In this document: positions 16,770 to 26,146 of the stretch, piece by piece
Position numbering within the stretch: the first letter of the stretch is position 1
Layout of the letters: the number at the start of each line of letters is the position of its first letter
Source of the DNA: Stomatobaculum longum
GTDB taxonomy: Bacteria > Bacillota > Clostridia > Lachnospirales > Lachnospiraceae
NCBI GenBank assembly: GCA_905370385.1
Contig: CAJPKN010000006.1
Coordinates: 1 to 36,210 of the forward strand
Direction of reading: 5' to 3'
DNA length: 36,210 nucleotides
Notes under the pieces: generated by a model
Seen by the model: only the letters and a program-made list of their open reading frames with translations
Databases searched by the model: none
What the model was told of the DNA's origin: nothing
Program-made: the position numbers and the translations under genes

Positions 16770-19568
16770 ATGAATTTAATTGAGAGTATTTTTGGAACGC
16801 ACAGCCAGCGTGAGTTGAAACTGATTAATCCCCAGGTTGAAAAGATTCTTTCGTTACGTGACACCATGGTCGCGATGAGCGATGAGGAGCTGAAGGCGCA
16901 GACCGGAAAGTTCAAGGAGCGCCTCAAAGCGGGCGAAACCCTGGATGATCTTCTGCCGGAGGCGTTTGCGACCGTGCGTGAGGCGGCGCGTCGCGCGACC
17001 GGTGTGAAGCGCGCGGACGGAACGTATGAAGGCGGCATGGAGCACTACAAGGTGCAGCTGATCGGCGGCATTGTCTTACACCAGGGCCGCATTGCGGAGA
17101 TGAAGACCGGTGAAGGTAAGACCCTGGTCTCGACTGCGCCGGCTTACCTCAATGCACTGGCGGGCAAGGGTGTCTTGATTGTCACGGTCAACGACTACCT
17201 CGCGGCGCGTGACGCGAAGTGGATGGGACGTATTCACCGCTTCCTCGGCCTCACGGTCGGCGTGGTTGTGAACTCCATGGATTCGGAGGCGAGAAAGAAG
17301 GCCTATGCCTGCGACATCACCTATGTCACGAACAACGAGCTCGGCTTTGATTACCTGCGCGACAATATGGCAATCTATAAGGACCAGCAGGTGCTTCGAA
17401 ACCTCGATTACTGCATCATCGACGAGGTGGACTCGGTCTTGATCGATGAAGCGAGAACGCCGCTCATCATTTCGGGTCAGTCCGGCAAGTCGACCAAGAT
17501 TTACGAGGCCTGCACGGTGCTCGCAAACCAGTTAGAGCGCGGTGAGGCTTCGGGCGAGTTCACCAAGATGAACGCCATCATGGGCGAAGAAATCACCGAG
17601 ACCGGAGATTACGTGGTCGATGAGAAGGATAAGGTTGTGAACCTAACCGAGGAAGGTGTCGAGAAGGTTGAGAAATTCTTCGGCATCGAGAACTTCTCGG
17701 ATCCGGAAAACCTTGAGATTCAGCACTGCGTGATCTTAGCGCTTCGCGCGAAGGAGCTCATGCATCGCGACAAGGACTATGTCGTGAAAGACGATGAGGT
17801 TCTGATTGTCGATGAGTTCACGGGACGCATCATGCCGGGCAGACGTTTCTCCGACGGCCTGCACCAGGCCATCGAGTCGAAGGAGCACGTGAACGTGCGC
17901 CAGGAGTCCAAGACCCTCGCGACCATCACCTTCCAGAACTTCTTCAATAAGTTCAAGAAAAAGGCAGGTATGACGGGTACCGCTTTGACCGAGGAGAAGG
18001 AGTTCCGCAACACCTACGGCATGGATGTTATCGAGATTCCGACCAACACGCCGGTTGCGAGAAAGGACGAGGCGGACGCGGTCTTTAAGACCAAGAAAGA
18101 GAAGTTTGACGCAGTTGTCGAAGACATCCGCGAGCACCATGCGACGGGGCAGCCCTTGCTGGTCGGTACGATTACGATTGAGACCTCCGAGATGCTCTCG
18201 AAGCTCTTAAAGCGCGAGGGCATTCCCCACGAGGTTTTGAATGCGAAGTATCACGAGAAGGAGGCTGCAATCATCGCCCAGGCAGGTAAGAAGGGCGCGG
18301 TCACGATTGCAACTAACATGGCGGGCCGCGGTACCGATATTCTGCTCGGCGGCAGCTTCGAAGTGATTCGCGACGATTTAATCAAGGCACTGCCGAAGGA
18401 AGAGCAGGAGAAGTACGATCCGGAGAGCGAGAACTACGACTCCGACGCATTCGCGAAGATGGACGAGCTTGCGCGCGAGAAGTCGAAGGAACTGCAGGCC
18501 GAGGTCAGAGGACTCGGCGGTCTCCGTGTGATCGGCACCGAGCGCCATGAGGCGCGCCGCATTGACAACCAGCTGCGCGGCCGTTCCGGACGTCAGGGCG
18601 ACCCGGGTTCCTCCTGCTTCTACATCTCCCTCGAGGACGATTTGATGCGTCTCTTCGGCTCGGAGCACTTGATCGGCATGTTCAATGCCCTCGGTGTGCC
18701 GGAAGGCGAGCGCATTGAGCACAAGATGCTCACGAATGCGATCGAGAAGGCACAGATGAAGATCGAGACCAACAACTACGGTATTCGCGAGCAGCTCTTA
18801 AAGTACGACGAGGTCAACAACGACCAGCGCGAAGTGATTTACGCAGAGCGAGAGAAGGTGCTTGAGGGCGAGAACATGCGGGAAACCATACTCGGCATGG
18901 TCTCCCATGTGGTCGAGAGAGCGGTGAATCGCGCAATCGGCGAGGATACGGCCGCGAAGGACTGGGACTATCAGGAGTTGAATCATCTTCTGCTCTCGGT
19001 GATTCCGCTTGAGCCTGTCGTGTATACCGAGGATAAGACCGGTATGACGAAGAAGGAGTTGCTGGAGCAGCTCAAGGAGCAGGCAAACGCATTCTACGAG
19101 GCGAAGGAGAAGGAGTTCCCGACGCCGGAGGAGATGCGCGAGGTGGAGCGCGTCGTATTGCTCCGCGCAATCGATGCGAAGTGGATGAACCACATCGACG
19201 ACATGGAGCAGCTCCGCCAGGGCATAGGTCTTCAGGCTTACGGCCAGAGAGATCCGCTGGTCGAGTACAAGATGGAAGCCTACAACATGTTCGAGGAGAT
19301 GATTGCCGGCATTGAGGACGACACGGTGCGCCTCCTCTGCCACCTTCGCATCGAGCGTAAGGATGCGATTGAGCGCAGCGAGACGCCGGTCATCACCGGA
19401 ACCAACAAAGACAGCGGTCTCGTGAAGGCGCCGGTTGTCAATGAGCAGAAGAAGATTATGCCGAACGATCCCTGCCCCTGCGGCAGCGGCAAAAAGTTCA
19501 AGCAGTGCTGCGGACGCAAGCTCTTCAAGCAGAACGGAGAGCAGGGACCGGCGCCGGTGCAGCTTTAA
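16770..19568 (+). CDS. secA: Preprotein translocase ATPase SecA
   Basis: Motor of the Sec export channel; 932 aa, slightly longer than compact Firmicutes SecA. The start is ATG 16770 ([17 protein letters not shown]). Walker A is [17 protein letters not shown] and Walker B lies in [21 protein letters not shown]; the second nucleotide-binding fold has [14 protein letters not shown] and [12 protein letters not shown]. The C-terminus ends in a SEC-C zinc motif [14 protein letters not shown], used in relatives to bind SecB or ribosomes. prfB follows immediately, the same order as in B. subtilis. Confidence 0.98.
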   Translation: MNLIESIFGTHSQRELKLINPQVEKILSLRDTMVAMSDEELKAQTGKFKERLKAGETLDDLLPEAFATVREAARRATGVKRADGTYEGGMEHYKVQLIGGIVLHQGRIAEMKTGEGKTLVSTAPAYLNALAGKGVLIVTVNDYLAARDAKWMGRIHRFLGLTVGVVVNSMDSEARKKAYACDITYVTNNELGFDYLRDNMAIYKDQQVLRNLDYCIIDEVDSVLIDEARTPLIISGQSGKSTKIYEACTVLANQLERGEASGEFTKMNAIMGEEITETGDYVVDEKDKVVNLTEEGVEKVEKFFGIENFSDPENLEIQHCVILALRAKELMHRDKDYVVKDDEVLIVDEFTGRIMPGRRFSDGLHQAIESKEHVNVRQESKTLATITFQNFFNKFKKKAGMTGTALTEEKEFRNTYGMDVIEIPTNTPVARKDEADAVFKTKKEKFDAVVEDIREHHATGQPLLVGTITIETSEMLSKLLKREGIPHEVLNAKYHEKEAAIIAQAGKKGAVTIATNMAGRGTDILLGGSFEVIRDDLIKALPKEEQEKYDPESENYDSDAFAKMDELAREKSKELQAEVRGLGGLRVIGTERHEARRIDNQLRGRSGRQGDPGSSCFYISLEDDLMRLFGSEHLIGMFNALGVPEGERIEHKMLTNAIEKAQMKIETNNYGIREQLLKYDEVNNDQREVIYAEREKVLEGENMRETILGMVSHVVERAVNRAIGEDTAAKDWDYQELNHLLLSVIPLEPVVYTEDKTGMTKKELLEQLKEQANAFYEAKEKEFPTPEEMREVERVVLLRAIDAKWMNHIDDMEQLRQGIGLQAYGQRDPLVEYKMEAYNMFEEMIAGIEDDTVRLLCHLRIERKDAIERSETPVITGTNKDSGLVKAPVVNEQKKIMPNDPCPCGSGKKFKQCCGRKLFKQNGEQGPAPVQL

Positions 19569-19582
19569 AACAGGAGGCAGCT

Positions 19583-20722
19583 TTGGTCGAATTAGATAAT
19601 ATGAAATACACTCTCTCCACCTATCAGAAGCCGCTTCAGGAGGTGGAGGGTTCCTTGGACCTTGAGAACAAGGAGAAACGCATCGCAGAGCTTGACCGCA
19701 TGATGGAGGAGCCGAACTTCTGGGAGAACCCGGAACAGTCGACCAAGATTGTGCGGGAGAACAAGAGCCTGAAGGACACGGTGGAGCGTTTTCATAAGCT
19801 TTCGAGCGCCTTTCAAGATATTGCGGACATGATTGAGCTCGGAAACGAGGAGGGCGATGAAGAGCTGATTCCGGAGATTCGGGAGATGCTGGACGGCTTT
19901 ATCCATGATTTGGAGACCCTCAAGGCAGAGACTTTGCTGACCGGAGAGTACGACGCCAACAATGCGATTCTGCGCCTGAATGCGGGCGCGGGCGGCACGG
20001 AGTCCTCCGACTGGTGCTCTATGCTCTACCGCATGTACACGCGCTGGGCGGAGAGCCACGGCTACTCGATTGAAATCCTCGATTATCTCGACGGCGATGT
20101 GGCGGGCATTAAATCCGTCACGATTCAGATTAACGGAGAAAATGCCTACGGAAGACTGAGAAGCGAACACGGTGTGCACCGTCTGGTGCGCATCTCGCCC
20201 TTCAATGCCGCGGGCAAGCGTCAGACTTCGTTTGTCTCCTGCGACATCATGCCGGAGCTCACGAATGAGATTCATGTCGATATCAACCCGGATGATCTCC
20301 GCATCGACACCTATCGCTCGAGCGGCGCGGGCGGTCAGCACATCAACAAGACCTCCTCGGCCATCCGCATCACCCACCTGCCGACCGGCATCGTTGTTAC
20401 CTGCCAGAACGAGCGCAGCCAGTTCCAGAACAAGGACAAGGCTATGCAGATGCTCGAGGCCAAACTCTATATGCTGGAACAGCAGCAGCAGGCGGAAAAG
20501 GCGGACGAGATTCGCGGTGTCGTGAAGGACAACGGTTGGGGCAGCCAGATTCGCTCTTATGTCTTACAGCCTTACACGATGGTCAAGGATCACCGCACGG
20601 GCTTTTCGACCGGCAATGTAGACGCCGTACTCGACGGCGATCTCGATGACTTTATGACGGCCTACCTTACTTGGGTGAGCCTCGGCAAGCCGGATATGAA
20701 AGGCGCAGGCAGCGACGATTAA
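19583..20722 (+). CDS. prfB: Peptide chain release factor 2, without frameshift site
   Basis: Releases finished peptides at UGA and UAA codons. I place the start at TTG 19583, five bases after AGGAGG (19572-19577), giving 379 aa; the frame continues upstream into secA but without similarity. The stop-recognition tripeptide SPF is at 205-207 and the catalytic GGQ at 250-252 (SSGAGGQHINKTSSA). In most bacteria an in-frame UGA at about codon 25 (CTT TGA C) forces a +1 shift; here the same place, encoding GSLDLENKE, reads TCC TTG GAC and the frame is continuous. Self-regulation by UGA frameshifting is therefore absent. It lies 14 bases after secA and is closed by a terminator. Confidence 0.96.
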   Translation: MVELDNMKYTLSTYQKPLQEVEGSLDLENKEKRIAELDRMMEEPNFWENPEQSTKIVRENKSLKDTVERFHKLSSAFQDIADMIELGNEEGDEELIPEIREMLDGFIHDLETLKAETLLTGEYDANNAILRLNAGAGGTESSDWCSMLYRMYTRWAESHGYSIEILDYLDGDVAGIKSVTIQINGENAYGRLRSEHGVHRLVRISPFNAAGKRQTSFVSCDIMPELTNEIHVDINPDDLRIDTYRSSGAGGQHINKTSSAIRITHLPTGIVVTCQNERSQFQNKDKAMQMLEAKLYMLEQQQQAEKADEIRGVVKDNGWGSQIRSYVLQPYTMVKDHRTGFSTGNVDAVLDGDLDDFMTAYLTWVSLGKPDMKGAGSDD

Positions 20723-20730
20723 TGCAAAAA

Positions 20731-20757
20731 ATCCCGGCGGATACGCCGGGATTTTTT
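20731..20757 (+). terminator. Terminator after prfB
   Basis: Nine-pair stem ATCCCGGCG / CGCCGGGAT with loop GATA, followed by TTTTT. A run of A before the stem could make it weakly active in the other direction. Confidence 0.93.
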
Positions 20758-20787
20758 GTGCGGCCTTCCCAATTTGTTATGAGTAAC

Positions 20788-20816
20788 TTGCGCTTCCGGA
20801 AACTGCGTGATAGAAT
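20788..20816 (+). promoter_or_regulatory. Sigma-A promoter of the hom-tsa-ispD operon
   Basis: TTGCGC at 20788-20793, a 17-base spacer and TAGAAT at 20811-20816 with TGA before it, 39 bases ahead of the first gene. The ten bases ending in this -10 (GTGATAGAAT) are identical in the secA promoter. Confidence 0.8.
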
Positions 20817-20855
20817 TCCCCCTGTGAGAAACAACTGTTTTTAGAGGACGTACAG

Positions 20856-21299
20856 ATGGAAGAAGAAGGCAGATACTTTGTCGTCCGCCGCAAGGCGGTA
20901 CCGGAAGTTCTGCTGCGTGTCGTCGAGACCAAGAGACTGCTTCGGGCCAACCGGGGTATGTCGGTCAGCGAGGCGACCGAGCAGACCGGAATCAGCAGAA
21001 GCTCATTCTATAAGTACAAAGACGACATCTTTCCGTTCGGCGACAGTGTGAGCGGACAGAGAATCACGCTCTCCATTGATATTTTGGACGAGCCGGGATT
21101 GCTCGCGGACTTGCTCGCGGCGGTTGCGCGCTCACAGGCGAATATCATCACCATACACCAGTCCATTCCCTTAAACGGGATGGCAACGGTCTCGCTCTCA
21201 CTCGAAGTGCGGCAGGAGACCGGGGATTTGTCCGGCATGGTGGAGGAGATGGAGGGACTGCGGGGCGTCCGCGAAGTAACGATTTTATCGAGGGAGTGA
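20856..21299 (+). CDS. Helix-turn-helix/ACT domain protein (UPF0735/PheB-like)
   Basis: A 147 aa protein starting at ATG 20856 with GAGGA at 20843-20847. Residues ~35-60 form a helix-turn-helix-like part (MSVSEATEQTGISRSSFYKY); residues ~70-147 form an ACT domain (ITLSIDILDEPGLLADLLAA, then ANIITIHQSIPLNGMATVSL). ACT domains bind amino acids, and this family is commonly beside homoserine dehydrogenase or prephenate dehydratase. The hom gene follows after four bases, so I infer an amino-acid-sensing role in threonine/methionine synthesis. Whether it binds DNA is not known. Confidence 0.88.
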   Translation: MEEEGRYFVVRRKAVPEVLLRVVETKRLLRANRGMSVSEATEQTGISRSSFYKYKDDIFPFGDSVSGQRITLSIDILDEPGLLADLLAAVARSQANIITIHQSIPLNGMATVSLSLEVRQETGDLSGMVEEMEGLRGVREVTILSRE

Positions 21300-21303
21300 A
21301 ACA

Positions 21304-22521
21304 ATGATTAAAGCAGCAATTATGGGTTACGGTACCGTCGGTGCAGGTGTCTACGAGGCGGTTCAGGTCAATCAGGAGGTGATTGAGAGAGAGGTCGGCG
21401 AGGGCCTTTCGATTAAGCGCATTCTGGATCTCAGAAGTTTTCCGGGCGATCCGGCGGAGAAGCTGATTACGGATAAGTTTTCGGATATCGAAGAAGATGA
21501 GGAGATTTCTCTGGTTGTCGAGACCATGGGCGGCACGACGCCGGCCTATGAGTTTGTGAAGGCGGCCCTCTTAAAGGGCAAGCACGTCGTGACGAGCAAC
21601 AAGGCGCTGGTCGCGGCACACGGCACGGAGCTTTTGCGGATTGCGCGCGAAAAGAAAGTCAATTTCTTCTTCGAAGCTGCGGTCGGCGGCGGAATCCCGG
21701 TGATTCGCACGCTCGGAACCGGGTATCAGGGACAGGTAATTACGGAAATTACCGGCATTCTGAACGGAACGACGAATTATATTTTGACGCGTATGGACCG
21801 CGAGGGCGCAGAGTTCGGCGATGTGCTTGCGGATGCACAGCGTCTCGGCTATGCGGAGCGGAATCCGGAGGCGGATATCGAGGGACATGACACCTGCCGT
21901 AAGATTGCGATTCTTTCTTCTCTCGTGACGGGCAAAGAGGTGAACTTTGAGGATGTATACACCGAGGGCATTTCGAAGATTGACAGCACGGACTTCCGCT
22001 ATGCGTCCGAGCTCAGAGCTTCGATTAAGCTTGTCGGTTCGGCGCAGTTTGCCGGAGATCAGGTCACGGTCAGCGTGTTCCCGCTGCTTGTGAGCGATGA
22101 GAATCCGCTCTACGCGGTGCACGGTGTCTACAACGGCATTGTGATTAAGGGTAATCTCCTCGGCACGACCATGCTCTACGGCAGCGGCGCGGGCAAGCTC
22201 CCGACCGCAAGTGCGGTGCTCGCGGACATGATGGAGGCGGGCAAGCATAAGAACGAGAATGTGCGCTTCGGTTGGACGGCGGAGCGTCAGACGGTCACTT
22301 CGCACGAGAGCGAGAAGCACCGCTACTTTGTGCGTCTCTCGGGCGATGCGGCAACACTTGAGACCGCCAAGGAGCAGTTTGAGGCGGAGCGCGTGATTCA
22401 GCTGCCCGGACTCGAGGAAGTTGCGATTGTCAGCGCGCCGATGACGGAGTTTACCTATCGCGAGAGAGCGGCCAAGGTCCCGAATATCCTCGCGATGATA
22501 CGCGCGGAGCTCGCGGAATGA
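21304..22521 (+). CDS. hom: Homoserine dehydrogenase
   Basis: Reduces aspartate semialdehyde to homoserine, the branch point to threonine and methionine; 405 aa. The N-terminal nucleotide-binding motif is MGYGTVGAGVYEA, followed by VVETMGGTTPAYE, KHVVTSNKALVA and the catalytic region GGGIPVIRTL...GILNGTTNYILT, with the DIEGHDTCRKIAILS signature. The last ~80 residues look like an ACT domain, the usual site for feedback control by threonine. The stop overlaps the tsaE start as ATGA. Confidence 0.97.
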   Translation: MIKAAIMGYGTVGAGVYEAVQVNQEVIEREVGEGLSIKRILDLRSFPGDPAEKLITDKFSDIEEDEEISLVVETMGGTTPAYEFVKAALLKGKHVVTSNKALVAAHGTELLRIAREKKVNFFFEAAVGGGIPVIRTLGTGYQGQVITEITGILNGTTNYILTRMDREGAEFGDVLADAQRLGYAERNPEADIEGHDTCRKIAILSSLVTGKEVNFEDVYTEGISKIDSTDFRYASELRASIKLVGSAQFAGDQVTVSVFPLLVSDENPLYAVHGVYNGIVIKGNLLGTTMLYGSGAGKLPTASAVLADMMEAGKHKNENVRFGWTAERQTVTSHESEKHRYFVRLSGDAATLETAKEQFEAERVIQLPGLEEVAIVSAPMTEFTYRERAAKVPNILAMIRAELAE

Positions 22522-22970
22522 ATGTGACGCGCGAGAGCCGCTCGGAGGAGGAAACCGAGTGCTTTGCGGCGGAACTCGCGGCGGCGGTTCCGCCCGGAAC
22601 CGTGATTGCGCTCGAGGGGGATCTCGGTGCCGGCAAGACGGCCTTTGCGCGCGGCTTTGCGCGCGGTCTCGGCATTACCGAGCCGGTGACCAGTCCCACC
22701 TTTACTATTTTGCAGAGCTACGAGGGCGGACGGCTGCCGCTCTGGCATTTCGATCTCTACCGTCTCGAAGACGAGAGCGAGATGGATGAAATCGGCTACG
22801 AAGACTGCTTTTACGGGGAGGGTGTAAGTCTGGTGGAATGGGCTTCCAGAATGCCTGACTGCCTCCCGGAAAATGCCGTGCACGTGGAGATTTCCCGTGT
22901 GCCGGAGCGAGGAGACGATGTGCGAGAACTCCGTGTCTCCGGGTTTCCGGCAAAGGAAGGCGAAGTATGA
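22518..22970 (+). CDS. tsaE: tRNA t6A synthesis ATPase TsaE
   Basis: Small P-loop ATPase (150 aa) that works with TsaB and TsaD to place threonylcarbamoyl on A37 of ANN-decoding tRNAs. The Walker A motif is EGDLGAGKTAFARGF; SPTFTILQSYEG and HFDLYRLEDESEMDEIGYED are family signatures, followed by LVEWASRMPDCLPE. The start ATG 22518 overlaps the hom stop by four bases, and its own stop overlaps tsaB in the same way. Confidence 0.95.
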   Translation: MNVTRESRSEEETECFAAELAAAVPPGTVIALEGDLGAGKTAFARGFARGLGITEPVTSPTFTILQSYEGGRLPLWHFDLYRLEDESEMDEIGYEDCFYGEGVSLVEWASRMPDCLPENAVHVEISRVPERGDDVRELRVSGFPAKEGEV

Positions 22971-23752
22971 AAATTCTCGGAATTGAGAGTGCGGCACTGA
23001 CCGCTTCGGTCGCAGTCGTGAGTGACGGAATTTTGACGGCGGAATACACCGTGACCGACAAAAAGACGCACTCGCAGACTCTGCTGCCCATGCTCGACGA
23101 AGTAAAGCGCATATTGGAACTGAACCCCGCTGAAATCGATGCCATTGCGATTTCAGCGGGGCCGGGTTCGTTTACGGGACTCAGAATCGGTGCGGCGACG
23201 GCAAAGGGCCTCGGCCTTGCGCTCGGGAAGCCGCTCGTTGCGGTTTCCACGCTGGAGGCACTTGCCTTTAACTTGGCAGACAGCGAACTGCTGCTCTGCC
23301 CGGTCATGGACGCGCGGCGAAACCAGCTCTACAACGGTCTTTACCGCCGGACGCGTACGGAGGAATCCGAGTTCAATGCGGGCGGCTGTCTCACGGAAGT
23401 TGTTGCACCGCGTGCCGTTGCGGCAGAGGCTTTGATTGAAGAGCTCAATGCGCGCGGGGAGGCGGTGATTTTTCTCGGCGACGGCGTTCCGGTGTTATCC
23501 GGACTTGCGGCTTCGCTCACCGTGCCGTATTCGCTTGCGGCCCCAAACAACAGCCGCGCGCGTGCGGCCTCGGTGGCGGCGCTCGGAGAAATTTACGCGG
23601 CAGCCGGAAAGACCGTTCCCGCGGAAGACTTTGCCCCGGAGTATCTGAGAAAAAGCCAGGCGGAGCGTGAGCGCGAGGAAGCGATACAATATGATTTGGA
23701 GCGGGAACTCGCGGCAGGCGTGAGCCCGAAAAAAGCGAGGGCAGAGCGTTGA
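22967..23752 (+). CDS. tsaB: tRNA t6A synthesis protein TsaB
   Basis: Inactive ASKHA-fold partner of TsaD, 261 aa, somewhat longer than the typical ~230. The N-terminus MKILGIESAALTASVAVV and the family motif ISAGPGSFTGLRIGAATAKGL are clear, as is LCPVMDARRNQLYNGLY. A charged C-terminal extension rich in Glu, Arg and Lys (SQAEREREEAIQYDLERE) forms the last ~35 residues. It overlaps tsaE by ATGA and rimI by TTGA, so translation is probably coupled across all three. Confidence 0.95.
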   Translation: MKILGIESAALTASVAVVSDGILTAEYTVTDKKTHSQTLLPMLDEVKRILELNPAEIDAIAISAGPGSFTGLRIGAATAKGLGLALGKPLVAVSTLEALAFNLADSELLLCPVMDARRNQLYNGLYRRTRTEESEFNAGGCLTEVVAPRAVAAEALIEELNARGEAVIFLGDGVPVLSGLAASLTVPYSLAAPNNSRARAASVAALGEIYAAAGKTVPAEDFAPEYLRKSQAEREREEAIQYDLERELAAGVSPKKARAER

Positions 23753-24228
23753 GCGCATTGCCTGAATTGCGACCTGCGGTCGCAGCGGATCTGGAGGCAA
23801 TGGCAGAATCGGAGCGCCGTTGTTTTCCGGATCCTTGGTCTTTTCGGCTGCTTTCGGATTTGTTAGGCTCTCCGTATGACAGCGTCTTTGTGCTTGTTTC
23901 GGAGGACACGCTGCTCGGCTATGTCAATGTGCGCGTGCTCGGCGATGAGGCGGAACTTATGCGCATTGCGGTCGTTCCGGAGGAGAGGGGAAAGCGCTAC
24001 GGGCTTACATTGCTTCGCGCGGGACTTGTTGAAATGTGTGCGCGGGGCGCGGAGGCGGCGACCCTTGAGGTGAGAGCCGGAAATGCAGCTGCGATTCGAC
24101 TGTATGAGAAACATGGTTTTCTGCTTGCGGGCAGAAGAAAGAAGTATTATGAAAATCCGGTAGAGGATGCGCTCATCTACTGGAATCGAAATTTATCTGT
24201 ATGGAAAGAAGAGGTTACGGATGCTTGA
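23749..24228 (+). CDS. rimI: Ribosomal protein alanine N-acetyltransferase-like GNAT
   Basis: GNAT acetyltransferase of 159 aa. The start is TTG 23749, overlapping the tsaB stop by four bases. The acetyl-CoA-binding core is visible as LMRIAVVPEERGKRYGLTLL, then LEVRAGNAAAIRLYEKHGF and the terminal RKKYYENPVEDALIYW. RimI modifies the N-terminus of ribosomal protein S18 in Escherichia coli; in Firmicutes the tsaB-rimI-tsaD grouping is common, which supports the name. The substrate in this organism is inferred. Confidence 0.9.
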   Translation: MSALPELRPAVAADLEAMAESERRCFPDPWSFRLLSDLLGSPYDSVFVLVSEDTLLGYVNVRVLGDEAELMRIAVVPEERGKRYGLTLLRAGLVEMCARGAEAATLEVRAGNAAAIRLYEKHGFLLAGRRKKYYENPVEDALIYWNRNLSVWKEEVTDA

Positions 24229-25135
24229 TATTTGTCTCCTTGGAACCGGCGGCATGATGCCGCTGCCGTATCGCTGGCTCACGTCTATGATGGCGCGCTG
24301 CAACGGCTCCTCGCTGCTCATTGACTGCGGGGAGGGCACGCAGATTGCGCTCCGGGAGAAGGGCTGGAGCCCGCGCTCCATTGACGTGATCTGCTTTACG
24401 CATTACCACGCGGACCACATCAGCGGTCTGCCGGGACTGCTCCTTACCATGGGCAATGCGGAGCGCCACGAACCGCTGCTCATGATAGGCCCGAAGGGCT
24501 TGGAGCGCGTGGTGACGGCACTCCGCAGCATTGCGCCGGAGCTCCCGTTCCCCATTTGCTTTTCGGAACTCGGCGAGCAGAGAGAAGAGAGAAAGATAGG
24601 CCCCTATGTGATCGAAGCCTACCGCGTGAACCACAACGTGCTCTGCTACGGCTACTGTATCAGCATACCCCGCATCGGCCGCTTTGACGCGGCGCGCGCC
24701 AAGGAGCAGGGCATACCGCTGAAATTCTGGAACCCCCTGCAAAAGGGACAGACCATCACGGACGGCGACAAGGTCTATACGCCGGACATGGTGCTCGGCG
24801 AAGCGCGGCGCGGACTCAAGGTCAGCTATTGCACCGACACGCGTCCGGTTCCGGCCATTGCGGAATACGCGAAGGATGCGGATCTCATGATATGCGAGGG
24901 CATGTACGGCGAGCCGGATAAGCAGCAGAAGGCGCGGGAGCATAAGCACATGACCATGCAGGAGGCTGCAAAACTCGCGGCGGAAGCGAAGCCGAAGGAG
25001 CTCTGGCTCACGCACTACAGCCCCTCGCTCAACTACCCGGAAGAATTTATGGAGGGAATCCGGAAGATCTTCCCGGCGGCAAAGGCGGCAAAGGACGGCT
25101 GGACCATGGAACTGGATTTCCCGGAGGAGGCGTAA
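24221..25135 (+). CDS. rnz: Ribonuclease Z (tRNA 3' endonuclease)
   Basis: Metallo-beta-lactamase-fold nuclease that cuts tRNA precursors after the discriminator base, 304 aa. I place the start at ATG 24221, eight bases inside rimI, because similarity begins at [18 protein letters not shown]; an earlier GTG-type frame start at 24167 adds unrelated residues. The metal-binding motif is [15 protein letters not shown] (His61, His63, Asp65, His66). Further ligands are likely in [14 protein letters not shown] and the LTHYSPS near the end. Its place between rimI and tsaD puts tRNA end-processing in the t6A operon. Both tRNA genes in this window lack CCA, the substrate type needing this enzyme. Confidence 0.93.
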   Translation: MLDICLLGTGGMMPLPYRWLTSMMARCNGSSLLIDCGEGTQIALREKGWSPRSIDVICFTHYHADHISGLPGLLLTMGNAERHEPLLMIGPKGLERVVTALRSIAPELPFPICFSELGEQREERKIGPYVIEAYRVNHNVLCYGYCISIPRIGRFDAARAKEQGIPLKFWNPLQKGQTITDGDKVYTPDMVLGEARRGLKVSYCTDTRPVPAIAEYAKDADLMICEGMYGEPDKQQKAREHKHMTMQEAAKLAAEAKPKELWLTHYSPSLNYPEEFMEGIRKIFPAAKAAKDGWTMELDFPEEA

Positions 25136-26145
25136 TGCGAATTCTTGCAATCGAAAGTTCTTGCGATGAGACCGCGGCGGCGGTCGTAGAGGACGGCAGA
25201 ACCGTGAGGTCGAATGTGATTTACTCCCAGATTGAGACCCACACGCTCTACGGCGGTGTGGTCCCGGAGATTGCATCGCGTGCGCACATCGAAAAAATAA
25301 ACCAGGTTGTAGCGCAGGCGCTTGAACAGGCGGAGATGACGCTTCGGGAGGTAGATGCCGTCGCGGTGACCTACGGTCCCGGACTCGTGGGACCGCTCTT
25401 AATCGGCGTCTCTGCGGCAAAGGCCATGGCCTGGGCGGCGGGCAAGCCCTTAATCGGGGTAAACCACATCGAGGGGCATGTCTCGGCGAACTTTATCGCA
25501 AATCCGGATTTAAAGCCACCCTTCCTCTGTCTCATTGTGTCCGGCGGACACACGAATCTCGTGATGGTCGAAGACTACGGAAAGTTCCGCATCCTCGGGC
25601 AAACCCGGGACGATGCGGCGGGCGAGGCCTTCGACAAGGTGGCGAGATCGGTGGGGCTCGGGTATCCGGGCGGGCCGAAGATCGATAAAAAGGCGCGGGA
25701 GGGAAATCCCGATGCCATCGCCTTTCCGCGCGCCAAGGTCGCGGGTTCGCCTTATGATTTCAGCTTCAGCGGCTTAAAGAGTGCGGTGCTGAATTATCAG
25801 AATCACGCGAAGATGACGGGAGAGGAGATACCGGTCGCCGACCTCGTGGCTTCGTTCCAGAAGGCAGTCGTGGAAGTGCTGGTCTCTCACACGATGGAAG
25901 CCGCGCGGGACTTTGACTGCAAGACCATCGCCATGGCGGGCGGTGTCGCGGCGAACTCCGCGCTCCGCGAGGCCATGCGCCTTGCCTGCGAAGCCGCGGG
26001 TTATACCCTTACCTACCCGGAACTCGGTCTTTGCACGGACAATGCGGCCATGATAGGTTCTGCGGCCTACTACGAGTATCGGGCGGGAAGAACAAGCGGC
26101 TGGGATTTGAATGCCGTTCCGAATTTGAAACTCGGGGAGCGCTGA
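25135..26145 (+). CDS. tsaD: tRNA N6-adenosine threonylcarbamoyltransferase TsaD
   Basis: Catalytic subunit of t6A synthesis, 336 aa. ATG 25135 shares one base with the rnz stop, and GGAGG lies at 25126-25130. The N-terminus [20 protein letters not shown], the metal-binding [12 protein letters not shown] (two His spaced by three residues), [22 protein letters not shown] and the C-terminal [13 protein letters not shown] and CTDNAAMIG are all family hallmarks. With TsaB and TsaE in the same operon, only TsaC/YwlC is missing from the window. The ispD gene starts right after. Confidence 0.98.
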   Translation: MRILAIESSCDETAAAVVEDGRTVRSNVIYSQIETHTLYGGVVPEIASRAHIEKINQVVAQALEQAEMTLREVDAVAVTYGPGLVGPLLIGVSAAKAMAWAAGKPLIGVNHIEGHVSANFIANPDLKPPFLCLIVSGGHTNLVMVEDYGKFRILGQTRDDAAGEAFDKVARSVGLGYPGGPKIDKKAREGNPDAIAFPRAKVAGSPYDFSFSGLKSAVLNYQNHAKMTGEEIPVADLVASFQKAVVEVLVSHTMEAARDFDCKTIAMAGGVAANSALREAMRLACEAAGYTLTYPELGLCTDNAAMIGSAAYYEYRAGRTSGWDLNAVPNLKLGER

Positions 26146-26146
26146 G

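Noticed and set aside
19505..19582. Upstream extension of prfB into secA
   Set aside because: The residues do not resemble RF2, while TTG 19583 has an ideal Shine-Dalgarno site and starts the family match.
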